Assembly: GCA_964425315.1 (NCBI GenBank)
Contig: CAYRNB010000003.1
Location: 14,015 to 78,014, forward strand
From: Rhodoblastus sp964425315
GTDB lineage: Bacteria > Pseudomonadota > Alphaproteobacteria > Rhizobiales > Beijerinckiaceae
DNA: 64,000 nucleotides
Direction of reading: 5' to 3'
Each line of letters opens with the position of its first letter. Positions within the stretch are counted from its first letter, which is position 1. This document shows, piece by piece, positions 18,774 to 26,942 of this stretch. The notes under the pieces were generated by a model. That model searched no databases, had not been told where the DNA came from, and saw only the letters and a list, made by a program, of their open reading frames with translations. Made by a program: the position numbers and the translations under genes.

Positions 18774-20186
18774 ATGAAAAAGATCGTTCCGGTCATCATG
18801 TGCGGCGGCGCGGGCACGCGGGTGTGGCCGGCCTCGCGCGAGACCATGCCCAAGCAGTTCATTCCTCTGCTGGGAAAATTGTCGACCTTCCAGGAGACAT
18901 TGTTGCGGCTCGACCCGGAAATATTCGACGAGCCGGCAATTGTCACCAACCACGACTATCGCTTTCTGGCCCAGGAGCAGATGGCGCAGATCGGCGTCAA
19001 GGGCGCGATCCTGCTGGAGCCGGAGCGGCGCGATTCGGCCGCGGCCGTCGCGGTCGCCTGCGAACTGGCGGCAGAGCGGGCGCAGGACGCCGTCGTCGCG
19101 GTCTTCGCCGCTGATCATGTCGTGCGCAAGGTCGAGGTTTTTCGGGCGCTTTGCCGCAAGGCGGCAGACGCTGCGGCGCAGGGCTTTATCGTCACGCTCG
19201 GCATCAAGCCGACGGGCCCGTCTGTCGGCTATGGCTATATTCGTCCCGGCGTCATCGTCGCCGCCGAGGCCGGCGTCGCCAAAGTCGAAGCCTTTGTGGA
19301 AAAGCCGGATCTCCCAACCGCCGAAAAATATATCGAACAGGGCTATTTGTGGAATTCCGGCAATTTCTTCTTCCGCGTCGACGTGATGCGTGACGAAATC
19401 GCCAGATTCGAGCCGGAAATCGCCGAGGCCGCGGCGCATGCCTACGCCAAGGCCAAGGTCGATCTCGGCTTCCTGTCGCTCGATAAAGAGTCCTTTTCGC
19501 GCGCGCCGAAAACGTCGATCGATTATGCGGTGATGGAGCGCACCTCTCATGCGGCGGTGATTCCCGCCGACATAGGCTGGTCGGACGTCGGCAATTGGCA
19601 GGCTGTCTGGGAGCTGTCAGAGCGCGATGAACACGGCAATTCCATACGCGGCCACGGCATGGTGATCGACGGCCGCAACGTGCATGTGCGCTCCGACGAC
19701 GCATTGACCGCGGTGCTCGGCGTCGACGACGTGATCGTCATCACCACCGACGACGCGGTTCTCGTCCTCGGCGCGCAGCATGGCGACAAGGTCAAGCAAT
19801 TGGTCGATGAACTGAAGCGCCGCAAGCGCAAGGAGGCGCAGGAGCATCGTCGTATTTACCGGCCCTGGGGCTATTACCAGTCGATCGACGGCGGCGACCG
19901 CTATCAGGTCAAGCGCATTGTGGTGAAGCCGGGGGGAAGACTATCACTGCAAAAGCACTTTCATCGCGCCGAACATTGGGTGGTGGTGCGCGGATCGGCC
20001 GAAGTGACGCGCGACGACGAGGTGAAAATGGTGCATGAGAACGAATCGATCTATCTGCCGATCGGATCGGTGCACCGCCTTGCGAATCCGGGCAAGATCG
20101 ATCTCGAATTAATCGAGGTGCAGACTGGCTCCTATCTCGGCGAAGACGACATCGTGCGCATTGAGGACGTCTATCACCGCCCGTGA
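18774..20186 (+). CDS. Mannose-1-phosphate guanylyltransferase / mannose-6-phosphate isomerase
   Basis: This bifunctional type II enzyme makes GDP-mannose from mannose-1-phosphate and GTP and isomerises fructose-6-P and mannose-6-P. The 470-residue product has the pyrophosphorylase signature CGGAGTRVWPASRETMPKQF (about 9-28), the FVEKPD motif near 175, and a C-terminal cupin with RPWGYYQSIDGG and the metal-binding HFHRAEHW. The frame extends to 18711, but the ATG at 18774 directly precedes the conserved strand. It pairs with the phosphomannomutase downstream to supply GDP-mannose for surface polysaccharide. Symbols such as manC, noeJ or cpsB are used for relatives; I do not choose one. Confidence 0.92.
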   Translation: MKKIVPVIMCGGAGTRVWPASRETMPKQFIPLLGKLSTFQETLLRLDPEIFDEPAIVTNHDYRFLAQEQMAQIGVKGAILLEPERRDSAAAVAVACELAAERAQDAVVAVFAADHVVRKVEVFRALCRKAADAAAQGFIVTLGIKPTGPSVGYGYIRPGVIVAAEAGVAKVEAFVEKPDLPTAEKYIEQGYLWNSGNFFFRVDVMRDEIARFEPEIAEAAAHAYAKAKVDLGFLSLDKESFSRAPKTSIDYAVMERTSHAAVIPADIGWSDVGNWQAVWELSERDEHGNSIRGHGMVIDGRNVHVRSDDALTAVLGVDDVIVITTDDAVLVLGAQHGDKVKQLVDELKRRKRKEAQEHRRIYRPWGYYQSIDGGDRYQVKRIVVKPGGRLSLQKHFHRAEHWVVVRGSAEVTRDDEVKMVHENESIYLPIGSVHRLANPGKIDLELIEVQTGSYLGEDDIVRIEDVYHRP

Positions 20187-20204
20187 TCCCGCCAAAGTCG
20201 ACGC

Positions 20205-20273
20205 CAGCGCGGCGAAACAATCCGCCATCCGCCCAGCGGCTTCATGGATTGCTTCGCTTCGCTCGCAATGACA
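20205..20273. repeat. Dispersed palindromic intergenic repeat (REP/BIME-like)
   Basis: GCGAAACAATCC (20212-20223) and GGATTGCTTCGC (20246-20257) are inverted copies matching at 11 of 12 bases. They are followed by TTCGCTCGCAATGACAG. The string GGATTGCTTCGC...CGCAATGAC is a well-known dispersed palindromic unit of alphaproteobacterial intergenic DNA. Only this copy is complete in the window. Confidence 0.65.
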
Positions 20274-20294
20274 GTCTTTGATGAAGAGAAATCG

Positions 20295-21794
20295 ATGTTT
20301 CCCAAACCCGTCTCCGACCTGACGCCCAACACATTCGAATATGAACGTTTGCCGTTGGTGAAACCGACCGGCTTTCGCGAATATGACGCGCGCTGGCTGT
20401 TCGGCTCGGAACTCAATCTGATGGGCGTGCAGGCGCTCGGCCTCGGTCTTGCGGCTCTGCTCCACGAAATGGGGATCAAGCCGCGCCTTGCGACGGGGCA
20501 CGACTACCGCGCTTACTCCGCCTCGATCAAACAGGCGCTGATCTGCGGCCTGATGGCCGGCGGCGTCGAAGTGGTCGATATCGGCCTCGCCCTGTCGCCC
20601 ATGGCCTATTTCGCTCAATTCGCCCTCGACTGCCCGGCCGTGGCCATGGTCACCGCCTCGCATAACGACAATGGCTGGACCGGGGTGAAAATGGGGGCGC
20701 AGCGGCCGGTCACGTTCGGGCCGTCCGAAATGGCCCGCTTGCGCGACATCGTTCTGGGCGGCCGATACCAGGCGAGGCCCGGCGGGTCTTACGTTTTTGT
20801 CGAGAATTTTGGCAAAACCTATCTCGACGACCTCGCCAGCCATGCGAAACTCAGCCGCAAGCTCAAGGTCGTCGCCGCCTGCGGCAATGGCACGGCGGGC
20901 GCCTATGCGCCGGAATTGTTCGAGCGGCTGGGCTGCGACGTCGTCTCGCTGGACGCCACGCCCGACTTCAATTTCCCGCGCTATAATCCCAATCCCGAAG
21001 ACCTGCAGATGCTGCACGCCATGGCGGACAAGGTGCGCGAGACGGGCGCCGACATCGGCCTCGGTTTCGATGGCGACGGCGACCGTTGCGGCGTCGTGGA
21101 CAATCGGGGCGAAGAAATTTTCGCCGACAAGATCGGGGTGATGCTGGCTCGGGACCTGTCGAAAATTCATCCCAACCCGACCTTTGTCGTCGATGTGAAG
21201 TCGACCGGCCTTTTTGGCAGCGATTCCGTCCTCAAGGCGCAAGGGGTCAAGGTGGACTACTGGAAGACCGGCCATTCCTATATCAAGCGTCGCGTCACCG
21301 AATTGAACGCCTTGGCCGGTTTCGAGAAGTCGGGCCATTTCTTCTTCAACGCGCCGATCGGGCGCGGCTATGACGACGGGCTGCTCACCGCAATTCACGT
21401 GCTGGAAATGCTTGATCGCAATCCGGGAAAGAGCATGGCCGAGCTTTACGCCGAATTGCCGAAAACCTGGGGCTCGCCGACCATGTCGCCACATTGCGAC
21501 GACGAAATAAAATATGACGTGATCGAAAAAGTCACGGCGCGGCTGCAGGCCATGCAGGCGGCGGGCGAAAAAATCATCGGACAGAAGATCTCAGGGCTCG
21601 TGACGGTCAACGGCGCGCGCGTCATGGTCGAGGACGGCAGCTGGGGGCTCATCCGCGCCTCCTCAAACAAACCGGAACTGGTGGTCGTGGTGGAGAGCCC
21701 GACCTCCGAGGACAATATGCGCGCCATGTTCAAAGCTATGGACGCCGTCTTGCGCGAAAATCCGGAAGTCGGCGCTTATAACCAATCGATTTGA
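20295..21794 (+). CDS. Phosphomannomutase / phosphoglucomutase
   Basis: This alpha-D-phosphohexomutase interconverts mannose-6-P and mannose-1-P (often also glucose phosphates), feeding the guanylyltransferase upstream. The 499-residue product carries the phosphoserine loop TASHNDNGWTGVKMG (about 121-135), the Mg loop GFDGDGDRCGVVD (about 257-269) and the sugar-binding GRGYDDG. I choose ATG 20295. Extending to 20244 would add MDCFASLAMT, which is translated palindromic repeat. The next gene starts 11 bp after its stop, so the two are one transcript. Confidence 0.92.
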   Translation: MFPKPVSDLTPNTFEYERLPLVKPTGFREYDARWLFGSELNLMGVQALGLGLAALLHEMGIKPRLATGHDYRAYSASIKQALICGLMAGGVEVVDIGLALSPMAYFAQFALDCPAVAMVTASHNDNGWTGVKMGAQRPVTFGPSEMARLRDIVLGGRYQARPGGSYVFVENFGKTYLDDLASHAKLSRKLKVVAACGNGTAGAYAPELFERLGCDVVSLDATPDFNFPRYNPNPEDLQMLHAMADKVRETGADIGLGFDGDGDRCGVVDNRGEEIFADKIGVMLARDLSKIHPNPTFVVDVKSTGLFGSDSVLKAQGVKVDYWKTGHSYIKRRVTELNALAGFEKSGHFFFNAPIGRGYDDGLLTAIHVLEMLDRNPGKSMAELYAELPKTWGSPTMSPHCDDEIKYDVIEKVTARLQAMQAAGEKIIGQKISGLVTVNGARVMVEDGSWGLIRASSNKPELVVVVESPTSEDNMRAMFKAMDAVLRENPEVGAYNQSI

Positions 21795-21805
21795 GGAGAG
21801 GGGCC

Positions 21806-22570
21806 ATGCAATACCGGCTGTCGGGAACGGTCATGCAGACTGTCGAGATCGATCTCGCTCCCGGCGAGACCGTCTACAGCCAGACCAATTGCATGTGCTG
21901 GATGACGGACGCCGTCGAAATGAACACCCATACCGGCGGCGGCTTGTTCGCCGGGATCAAACGTTCGCTCGGCGGCGGCAGCTTTTTCGTCACAGAATTT
22001 TCCGCGCGGAGCGCAGGGCATGTGGCCTTCGCGCCGCGCTTCCCCGGCACGATCATCGCCGTTCCCCTGCGCGATGGCCAGTCGCTCATCTGCCGCAAGG
22101 AGACGTTCCTCTGCGCGGAGATCTCCGTGAAGCTGGAGCTCGCGTGGCAGCAGCGCTTCGGGGCCGGCCTGTTCGGCGGCGAGGGGTTCATCCTGCAGAA
22201 GGTCACGGGGCCGGGCATGGTCTGGCTCGACCTGTCGGGCGAAGTGGTGGAGCGCGACCTTAGCCCTGGCGAACGCCTGCTGGTCAACGCCGGCCATGTC
22301 GGCGTCATCGATCCGTCGGTCAGCTTCGACATTCAGATGGTGAAGGGCTTCAAGAACATATTGTTCGGCGGCGAAGGGCTTTTCCTCGCCACGCTCACCG
22401 GCCCTGGCCATATCGCTTTGCAATCCATGCCCATCATGAATCTGGCGGAAGAAATCGGCCGCTATTTGCCGCAAACGTCGAGCGGCGAAAGCGGCGGCGG
22501 CGCTTTGGCTTCGGGCGTGGTGGGCGGCCTGCTCGGCATGCTGGGCGGCTCAGCGATCAGCAACGACTGA
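21806..22570 (+). CDS. AIM24 / TIGR00266 family protein
   Basis: The 254-residue protein matches the AIM24 (TIGR00266) family: YRLSGTVMQTVEIDLAPGETVYSQ at the start, a Gly-rich TGGGLFAGIKRSLGGGSFFVTEF block (about 42-64), and GPGMVWLDLSGEVVERDL further on. It is predicted to be an all-beta protein of unknown biochemical role; AIM24 in yeast affects mitochondrial inner-membrane organisation. The Gly-rich C-terminus (GGALASGVVGGLLGMLGGS) could be a membrane-active tail. It starts 11 bp behind the phosphomannomutase after a GAGGAGAGG ribosome binding site. Confidence 0.85.
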   Translation: MQYRLSGTVMQTVEIDLAPGETVYSQTNCMCWMTDAVEMNTHTGGGLFAGIKRSLGGGSFFVTEFSARSAGHVAFAPRFPGTIIAVPLRDGQSLICRKETFLCAEISVKLELAWQQRFGAGLFGGEGFILQKVTGPGMVWLDLSGEVVERDLSPGERLLVNAGHVGVIDPSVSFDIQMVKGFKNILFGGEGLFLATLTGPGHIALQSMPIMNLAEEIGRYLPQTSSGESGGGALASGVVGGLLGMLGGSAISND

Positions 22571-22718
22571 TGTTTCGAACGCTGTTTGGACTTCTATCGA
22601 TTCGCGCCGATCCTCAAACGGGCGCCGTCTTCCCGTCTTCCGGGTGTTCGTTCGGTCGAAGCGCAATGAAAACAATCCGCAATGTTTTTTTTCGAGGAAG
22701 CGCGCGTTCCAAATGAAA

Positions 22719-22738
22719 ACGGCCCCTTGCGGGACCGT
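22719..22738. terminator. Bidirectional terminator between the AIM24-like gene and flp
   Basis: ACGGCCCC (22719-22726) pairs with GGGACCGT (22731-22738) with one mismatch and a four-base loop. The plus strand continues CTTTTTGG, and on the minus strand the stem is followed by TTTTCATTT. It serves two convergent genes. Confidence 0.65.
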
Positions 22739-22831
22739 CTTTTTGGGCTTCGCCCCGGCGGCTGCGCCGGAGCCTTGGCTCAAGCCCGAATTTGACGTCC
22801 CCGAAAGCCCGCGGCTCTCGGAGATTTCGTC

Positions 22832-22996
22832 TTACTGCAGGGCGTTGGCGACGGTGTTGAACTTGTTGTTCAAGTTGCTGCCGACCGCGGTCAAGGCGAC
22901 GATGCAGACGACCGAGATGAGAGCGGCGATCAGGCCATATTCAATGGCGGTGGCGCCGGATTGGTCTTTCACGAAACGGGTGACAAGCGACTTCAT
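22832..22996 (-). CDS. Flp/PilA family type IVb pilin
   Basis: The 54-residue prepilin would be cut by a TadV/CpaA-type peptidase and assembled into Flp pili for surface attachment. The short leader ends at Gly14 (DQSG), followed by ATAIEYGLIAALISV, which has the required Glu at +5 and adjacent Tyr of Flp pilins, and then the hydrophobic helix. ATG 22996 has an AGGAG site just upstream; a longer frame to 23074 is unlikely. It stands alone on the minus strand, with TadE-like genes nearby on the plus strand but no TadA ATPase, secretin or prepilin peptidase in view. Confidence 0.92.
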   Translation of the reverse strand: MKSLVTRFVKDQSGATAIEYGLIAALISVVCIVALTAVGSNLNNKFNTVANALQ

Positions 22997-23585
22997 GTTA
23001 GGCTCCTGGAATAGCGAACGTTTCGCCGACGGCCAGTCTGACTTCGCCAGCGTCGGACGACGAAAATTACGCATCCAGTCGTTGCGGACGCGTTAACGTG
23101 GCGGAATGATGGCGAGAGTCTTCCAGCGCGGTAAGTGAAGCTTTAGGCGAAACCCGTCAATTTGTATTATTTCGGTCGACAACAGAATGGCTTCGCTCGG
23201 GACGCTCAAAAAAGGGGTATCGACCGGGAACGCTGAAACGGGCGCGCTGTGACGGGGAGGAGGGGCCTCGCCGCTGTCGATGTTTTCGCTGGCGCATTCA
23301 AGCCGCGCCCCCATTCCGCCGCCGGTCGGCTGCTCTTGTCGCGGCGTCCCTGGAGGAAGGGTTTTGTCGCAAAATTTAGTAATCCTTCACCAATATCCTG
23401 TTTAATTGACATATCGGCGCTTCCGACGCCCCCGAAAGGCGGAGGATCGGCGTAGCGGGATTGCGGCGCCAAATGCGCTTCGCCGCGCTGCGGCGGGCCA
23501 ATGGGGTCGGAGAACCGGGATCCGGGGCCGATCGCGGCTAGAGTGTCGTCTGCGCGCGGGACAGAATTGGTGTCAGGAGAGCTTC
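22997..23585. other. 589-bp divergent intergenic region of the pilin cluster
   Basis: No convincing gene. A distinctly AT-rich patch lies at about 23370-23415, ending in TCCTGTTTAATTGACA, and is the best place for a promoter of the plus-strand pilus genes. A GTTAACG motif at about 23091 recalls half of a CtrA site, but a full TTAA-N7-TTAA is not present. No sigma-54 -24/-12 pair was found. Confidence 0.5.
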
Positions 23586-24050
23586 ATGCGTCGTTACGCA
23601 ATCGGTTCGATTGGAGTCATCTTCCTCTTTGCCGGTCTATTCGCGTCAACCGGCGCGAGCTGGGCCGCTAAACGCGATATGGTCCTGGTCTCCGTGGACC
23701 AGGCGCGAGTGGCGCACATTCCCGACAAGACGTCGACCCTGATCATCGGACAGCCCGGCATAGCCGACGTGACCATGCTCAAAGACAGCGACATGGCCGT
23801 CATCACCGGCAAGAGCTTCGGCCAAACCAATCTCATCGCTTTGGATTCGAAAGGCGATCTCCTCGGCGAATGGACCCTGCGCGTCACGGCCGAAAAACCC
23901 GACCTGCTGCTTCAAAACGGAATCAACCGCGAAAGCTTCATTTGCGAGCCGCAATGTCTGCCGATCGTTGACCTGGCCGACGCCAAGGCGATCGCCGCTC
24001 AACGCGCTGCGGCGGCCCAGGCCCATACCGCCTTCTCCGGCGTCAAATAA
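23586..24050 (+). CDS. Pilus assembly protein, T2SS/T3SS pilus N-terminal domain only
   Basis: The 154-residue exported protein has a signal peptide (to about residue 27) and a domain like the N-terminus of CpaC/RcpA: DQARVAHIPDKTSTLIIGQPGIADVTMLKDSDMAVITGKSFGQTNLIALD. In full CpaC this is followed by a BON domain and secretin; here the protein stops after the N domain and a short Ala-rich tail. Free-standing copies next to flp are common in Hyphomicrobiales. It may be periplasmic and assist Flp pilus export, which is inference. An AGGAG site precedes the ATG. Confidence 0.8.
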   Translation: MRRYAIGSIGVIFLFAGLFASTGASWAAKRDMVLVSVDQARVAHIPDKTSTLIIGQPGIADVTMLKDSDMAVITGKSFGQTNLIALDSKGDLLGEWTLRVTAEKPDLLLQNGINRESFICEPQCLPIVDLADAKAIAAQRAAAAQAHTAFSGVK

Positions 24051-24183
24051 AAACAGGATTGATCGGCGACATTTTTAATAAAAAGCGCAACCCAAAGGCA
24101 ATCAACCCGTCGGATAATTCCGGCGCGGGAATAGACGGCGAAGTTTCTTGAGGCGCGCCTTATATTCGATTGGAGTTGGGTTC

Positions 24184-24867
24184 GTGAGCCAGCCGGAATC
24201 AACAAAAGCGGGCGCGCCACCAGGGCGGCGCGGTCTTCTGGCGCGTTTTTCGCGCAGCCGCAAAGGCGTCGTCGCGGTCGAATTCGCCATGGTGGCGATT
24301 CCTTTTCTCGGGCTGCTTTGCGCGATTTTTGAAACCGCTTTGGTCTTTTTCACACAGGAAGCCTTTTCCGACGCTGTCGCCACAGTCGCGCGCCAGGTTC
24401 TGACCAATCAAAGCCAGACCAGCGGCACATCACAGACCATTTCCTCTTTCATGACCAATTCAAACTTTTGCCAGCAACTGCCCTCGATCATCGATTGCAG
24501 CAAGGTCGCGCTGAACGTCCAGGCCTATGACCCCAAAACCTATGATTTCTCGCAGGTCACGGCGAATAACGCCTGGTACGATCCGACGAAATACAACCCC
24601 AGCTCCACCATGGCCAATCTCGGCAATCCTGGCGATATTGTCGTGTTCCAGGCCTATTATCCCATGCCGGTCTATCTGTCGGTTCTGGTCGCAACGGGAA
24701 CCAATGGCGCGAGCAATCTTTGGTCCGATCTGGCGAACAAGGATGCGCAAACGCAACAGAACTCCAATTCGACCAGCGAGAATTACGGCACAGTCTATAA
24801 GAACCCCAGCGGGGCGGGATTTATTCACGCCATCTTCTCCACCGTTGTCTTCAGGAACGAGCCATGA
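24184..24867 (+). CDS. TadE-like pseudopilin
   Basis: TadE-type proteins are minor pseudopilins of Flp pili. The 227-residue product has a short basic leader, then RSRKG followed by VVAVEFAMVAIPFLGLL. Gly28 precedes the cleavage point, Glu33 is at +5, and a hydrophobic helix of about 20 residues follows. The rest is a polar, Asn/Ser/Tyr-rich exported domain. I prefer the GTG at 24184, with GGAG eight bases before it, over the TTG at 24148. Its stop overlaps the next gene by 4 bp (ATGA). Confidence 0.85.
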   Translation: MSQPESTKAGAPPGRRGLLARFSRSRKGVVAVEFAMVAIPFLGLLCAIFETALVFFTQEAFSDAVATVARQVLTNQSQTSGTSQTISSFMTNSNFCQQLPSIIDCSKVALNVQAYDPKTYDFSQVTANNAWYDPTKYNPSSTMANLGNPGDIVVFQAYYPMPVYLSVLVATGTNGASNLWSDLANKDAQTQQNSNSTSENYGTVYKNPSGAGFIHAIFSTVVFRNEP

Positions 24868-25706
24868 ATCGGGGCCTCTCGACAGTTTTCGTCAGGGCGC
24901 GGTCGATGTGGCTCGGGTGCGCCGGCCGGGCGGGTCGCTTTTTACGCGGCAAGGCTGGCGTCGCCGCGGTCGAGTTCGCCCTGATCCTGCCTGTGATGCT
25001 GGGGCTTTATTTCGGCTGCGTCGTGTTGTCCCAGGGCCTCGAAGCGGGACGCAAAACCCAGTTGCTCTCGCGCACTTTGGCGGACCTGACCGCACAGCAG
25101 CTTCCCGGGCAGGATACGAGCGGAACATGCTCGAGCTACACCAGCGTTCCCTGTGTCGAGGATTCAGTGCTGAGCAATTATTTCGGCGCGGCGACCAAGG
25201 TGCTTTTCCCGTTCGGCGGCGCGACCAACATGACCATCTCCGAGATCACCTTCGACAATGTCAGCGCGACCAACACCGCCTGTTGCGTCGCGCGGGTGAT
25301 GTGGAGCGTCGGCATGGGACCCAGTCCGACCTTGCGTCCCTGCGGCAAGCTGACCCAATCGGCCAATGGGGTCAACGGCCCGACGCAAATGCCGAAGGGG
25401 GCCTATCCGGGCGGCCAGGGCGACGCCATCGACGGCACGCCTTATGTTTCCTCGGGCAACGGCACAGACTCTTACCTGATCGTCGCCGACGTCGATTACA
25501 ATTACAGTCCGGGCTTTGGGTTCGCCCCTTATGCGTGGAATAAGACGCCCAATAATGGATCTGGCTATACGATCCATCAGACCACCTATATGACCCCACG
25601 CAATGGCGCCAATACCGCCATCCAATGGACTCCGGGATCGACGTTCACGAAATACAATGACTGCCCCAATAACACCGGCTCCACGAGCAGCTATAACACG
25701 CCTTAA
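24864..25706 (+). CDS. TadE/TadG-like pseudopilin
   Basis: The 280-residue product again has a prepilin-type motif: RGKAG followed by VAAVEFALILPVMLGLYFG, with Gly32 before the cut and Glu37 at +5. After the membrane helix comes a large exported domain with six or more Cys residues (for example CSSYTSVPCVEDS and TACCVARVMW), which could form disulfides. It overlaps the preceding TadE gene by 4 bp, so the two are translationally coupled and probably act together. Confidence 0.82.
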   Translation: MNRGLSTVFVRARSMWLGCAGRAGRFLRGKAGVAAVEFALILPVMLGLYFGCVVLSQGLEAGRKTQLLSRTLADLTAQQLPGQDTSGTCSSYTSVPCVEDSVLSNYFGAATKVLFPFGGATNMTISEITFDNVSATNTACCVARVMWSVGMGPSPTLRPCGKLTQSANGVNGPTQMPKGAYPGGQGDAIDGTPYVSSGNGTDSYLIVADVDYNYSPGFGFAPYAWNKTPNNGSGYTIHQTTYMTPRNGANTAIQWTPGSTFTKYNDCPNNTGSTSSYNTP

Positions 25707-25712
25707 GGAACT

Positions 25713-26429
25713 TCAACTTTTCGCCGCCTCGCCGGGCCGCGCTATGCTGGCGAGCAGAACGGCGAGAAGGCCTGTGATGAATATGCCGTCGAATGTGCCC
25801 GCGCCGCCGATGGAGGCGACCGGAGCGCCGAGGCCGCGCAATTTGTCGAGATTGGTCAGGTCGGCGCCGATCAGCACGCCGAGGCTGCCGCCAATATAGG
25901 CGAGGGGCGCAATTTCACGCCAGGAAACGAGAGCCGCGACGAGCGTGGCCGCAATGGGCGGCGCCAGGGTCGGCAAAGCGATGCCGACGCCATGCACCGG
26001 CCGCGCCAAGGCGTGGCATATCGCCGCCATGATCGCCACGGCGATGAGGCTCGCGCCCCAGATCCGACGCCTGGCGATGAGATAAAGGGACAGAAAGGTC
26101 GGGATGAGCGCCCCGCCGACATTGACCGCCAGGATGACGGGCCTTTGGCCGATGACTTCGGGGACCATATAGATCATGCCGTCGAAAAAGACTTCGCCGC
26201 CGCGCGCCATTTGCTCGACGTCGAGTTGGGCGATGGGAATATTGATCGCGCTGCCGATCAGGGAGCCGAAGAGCAGGAGCATGGCGGCGCTGGAACTGAC
26301 GCCGAGCCGCGTATAGGCGTAGGTGAGGATGCGGATCTGCAGCAGGAGAAGCAGAATCGCCAGCGCAATGACGAAGACCGCGAAAAAAGGCGGCGCGACC
26401 GGCAGATATTGAATTTGCGAGTGAAACAT
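25713..26429 (-). CDS. DUF1614 family integral membrane protein
   Basis: The 238-residue protein is almost entirely hydrophobic with about seven membrane segments. Its order of motifs fits DUF1614: an N-terminal helix pair, FGSLIGSAINIPI, RPVILAVNVGGALIPTFLSLYL, then GGSLGVLIGADLTNL and GGAGTFDGIFITGLLAVLLA at the end. Function is unknown; the conserved Asn and Asp inside membrane segments suggest a transporter or enzyme in the inner membrane. It converges on the TadG-like gene with six bases between. Confidence 0.8.
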   Translation of the reverse strand: MFHSQIQYLPVAPPFFAVFVIALAILLLLLQIRILTYAYTRLGVSSSAAMLLLFGSLIGSAINIPIAQLDVEQMARGGEVFFDGMIYMVPEVIGQRPVILAVNVGGALIPTFLSLYLIARRRIWGASLIAVAIMAAICHALARPVHGVGIALPTLAPPIAATLVAALVSWREIAPLAYIGGSLGVLIGADLTNLDKLRGLGAPVASIGGAGTFDGIFITGLLAVLLASIARPGEAAKS

Positions 26430-26602
26430 TTTGGCGCAGGCCTTAGCTCGGTCTTCGCCGCGGCATGTTAGGCGCCAAATTGCGTCATGTCACCACGCGG
26501 CGGCCCGAAAGAGCCAGCGATCGTTCCCGCTGTCTCGAGGGTGAACGTCGATCGTGGAGCGTTTTCAACGGCGCGCGAATAACGCCGGACGCGCAGCCGG
26601 CT

Positions 26603-26821
26603 TCAGTTCGCCTCTTCGCCGACGGTTTCGAATTGATCGTCGGGCGCGCCCCAGACGACAAGATGCGGCCCGAATCTCACGTCGAGCTGCTGGGGCGTTT
26701 TGTCGTCGCCGCGCAAAAGGCGATAGCGGCACATTACCGAGCCTTCGGCCTCGCGCGGAATTTTCAGACTCCGACCGAGCGGCGATGCAGATTTGAACCG
26801 CACCTTCTGCTGGGCGCGCAT
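26603..26821 (-). CDS. Small conserved-looking hypothetical protein
   Basis: The 72-residue product has no membrane segment. Its core CRYRLLRGDDKTPQQLDVRFGPHLVVWG looks like a compact beta protein. The start is decided by an excellent ribosome binding site: GAGGAGG (complement of 26827-26833) five bases before ATG 26821. Longer in-frame starts up to 26932 lack one. I recall similar short proteins with a DVRFGP...VVWG core in Hyphomicrobiales but cannot name a family or function. Confidence 0.55.
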   Translation of the reverse strand: MRAQQKVRFKSASPLGRSLKIPREAEGSVMCRYRLLRGDDKTPQQLDVRFGPHLVVWGAPDDQFETVGEEAN

Positions 26822-26942
26822 GATGGCCTCCTCGAATCGCGGCCCAAGTTCCGCGCGTTGGAATGCCGACGCCATGGTCAAGCAATGTTTAGACATGATC
26901 ATCTTATTGCCGCATTGCACCATGGCAAGCAAAAAAAAGCCA

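Noticed and set aside
22997..23200. Sigma-54 or full CtrA site upstream of the Flp pilin
   Set aside because: No TGGC-N8-TGC-like -24/-12 element; only a half CtrA-like TTAAC is present.
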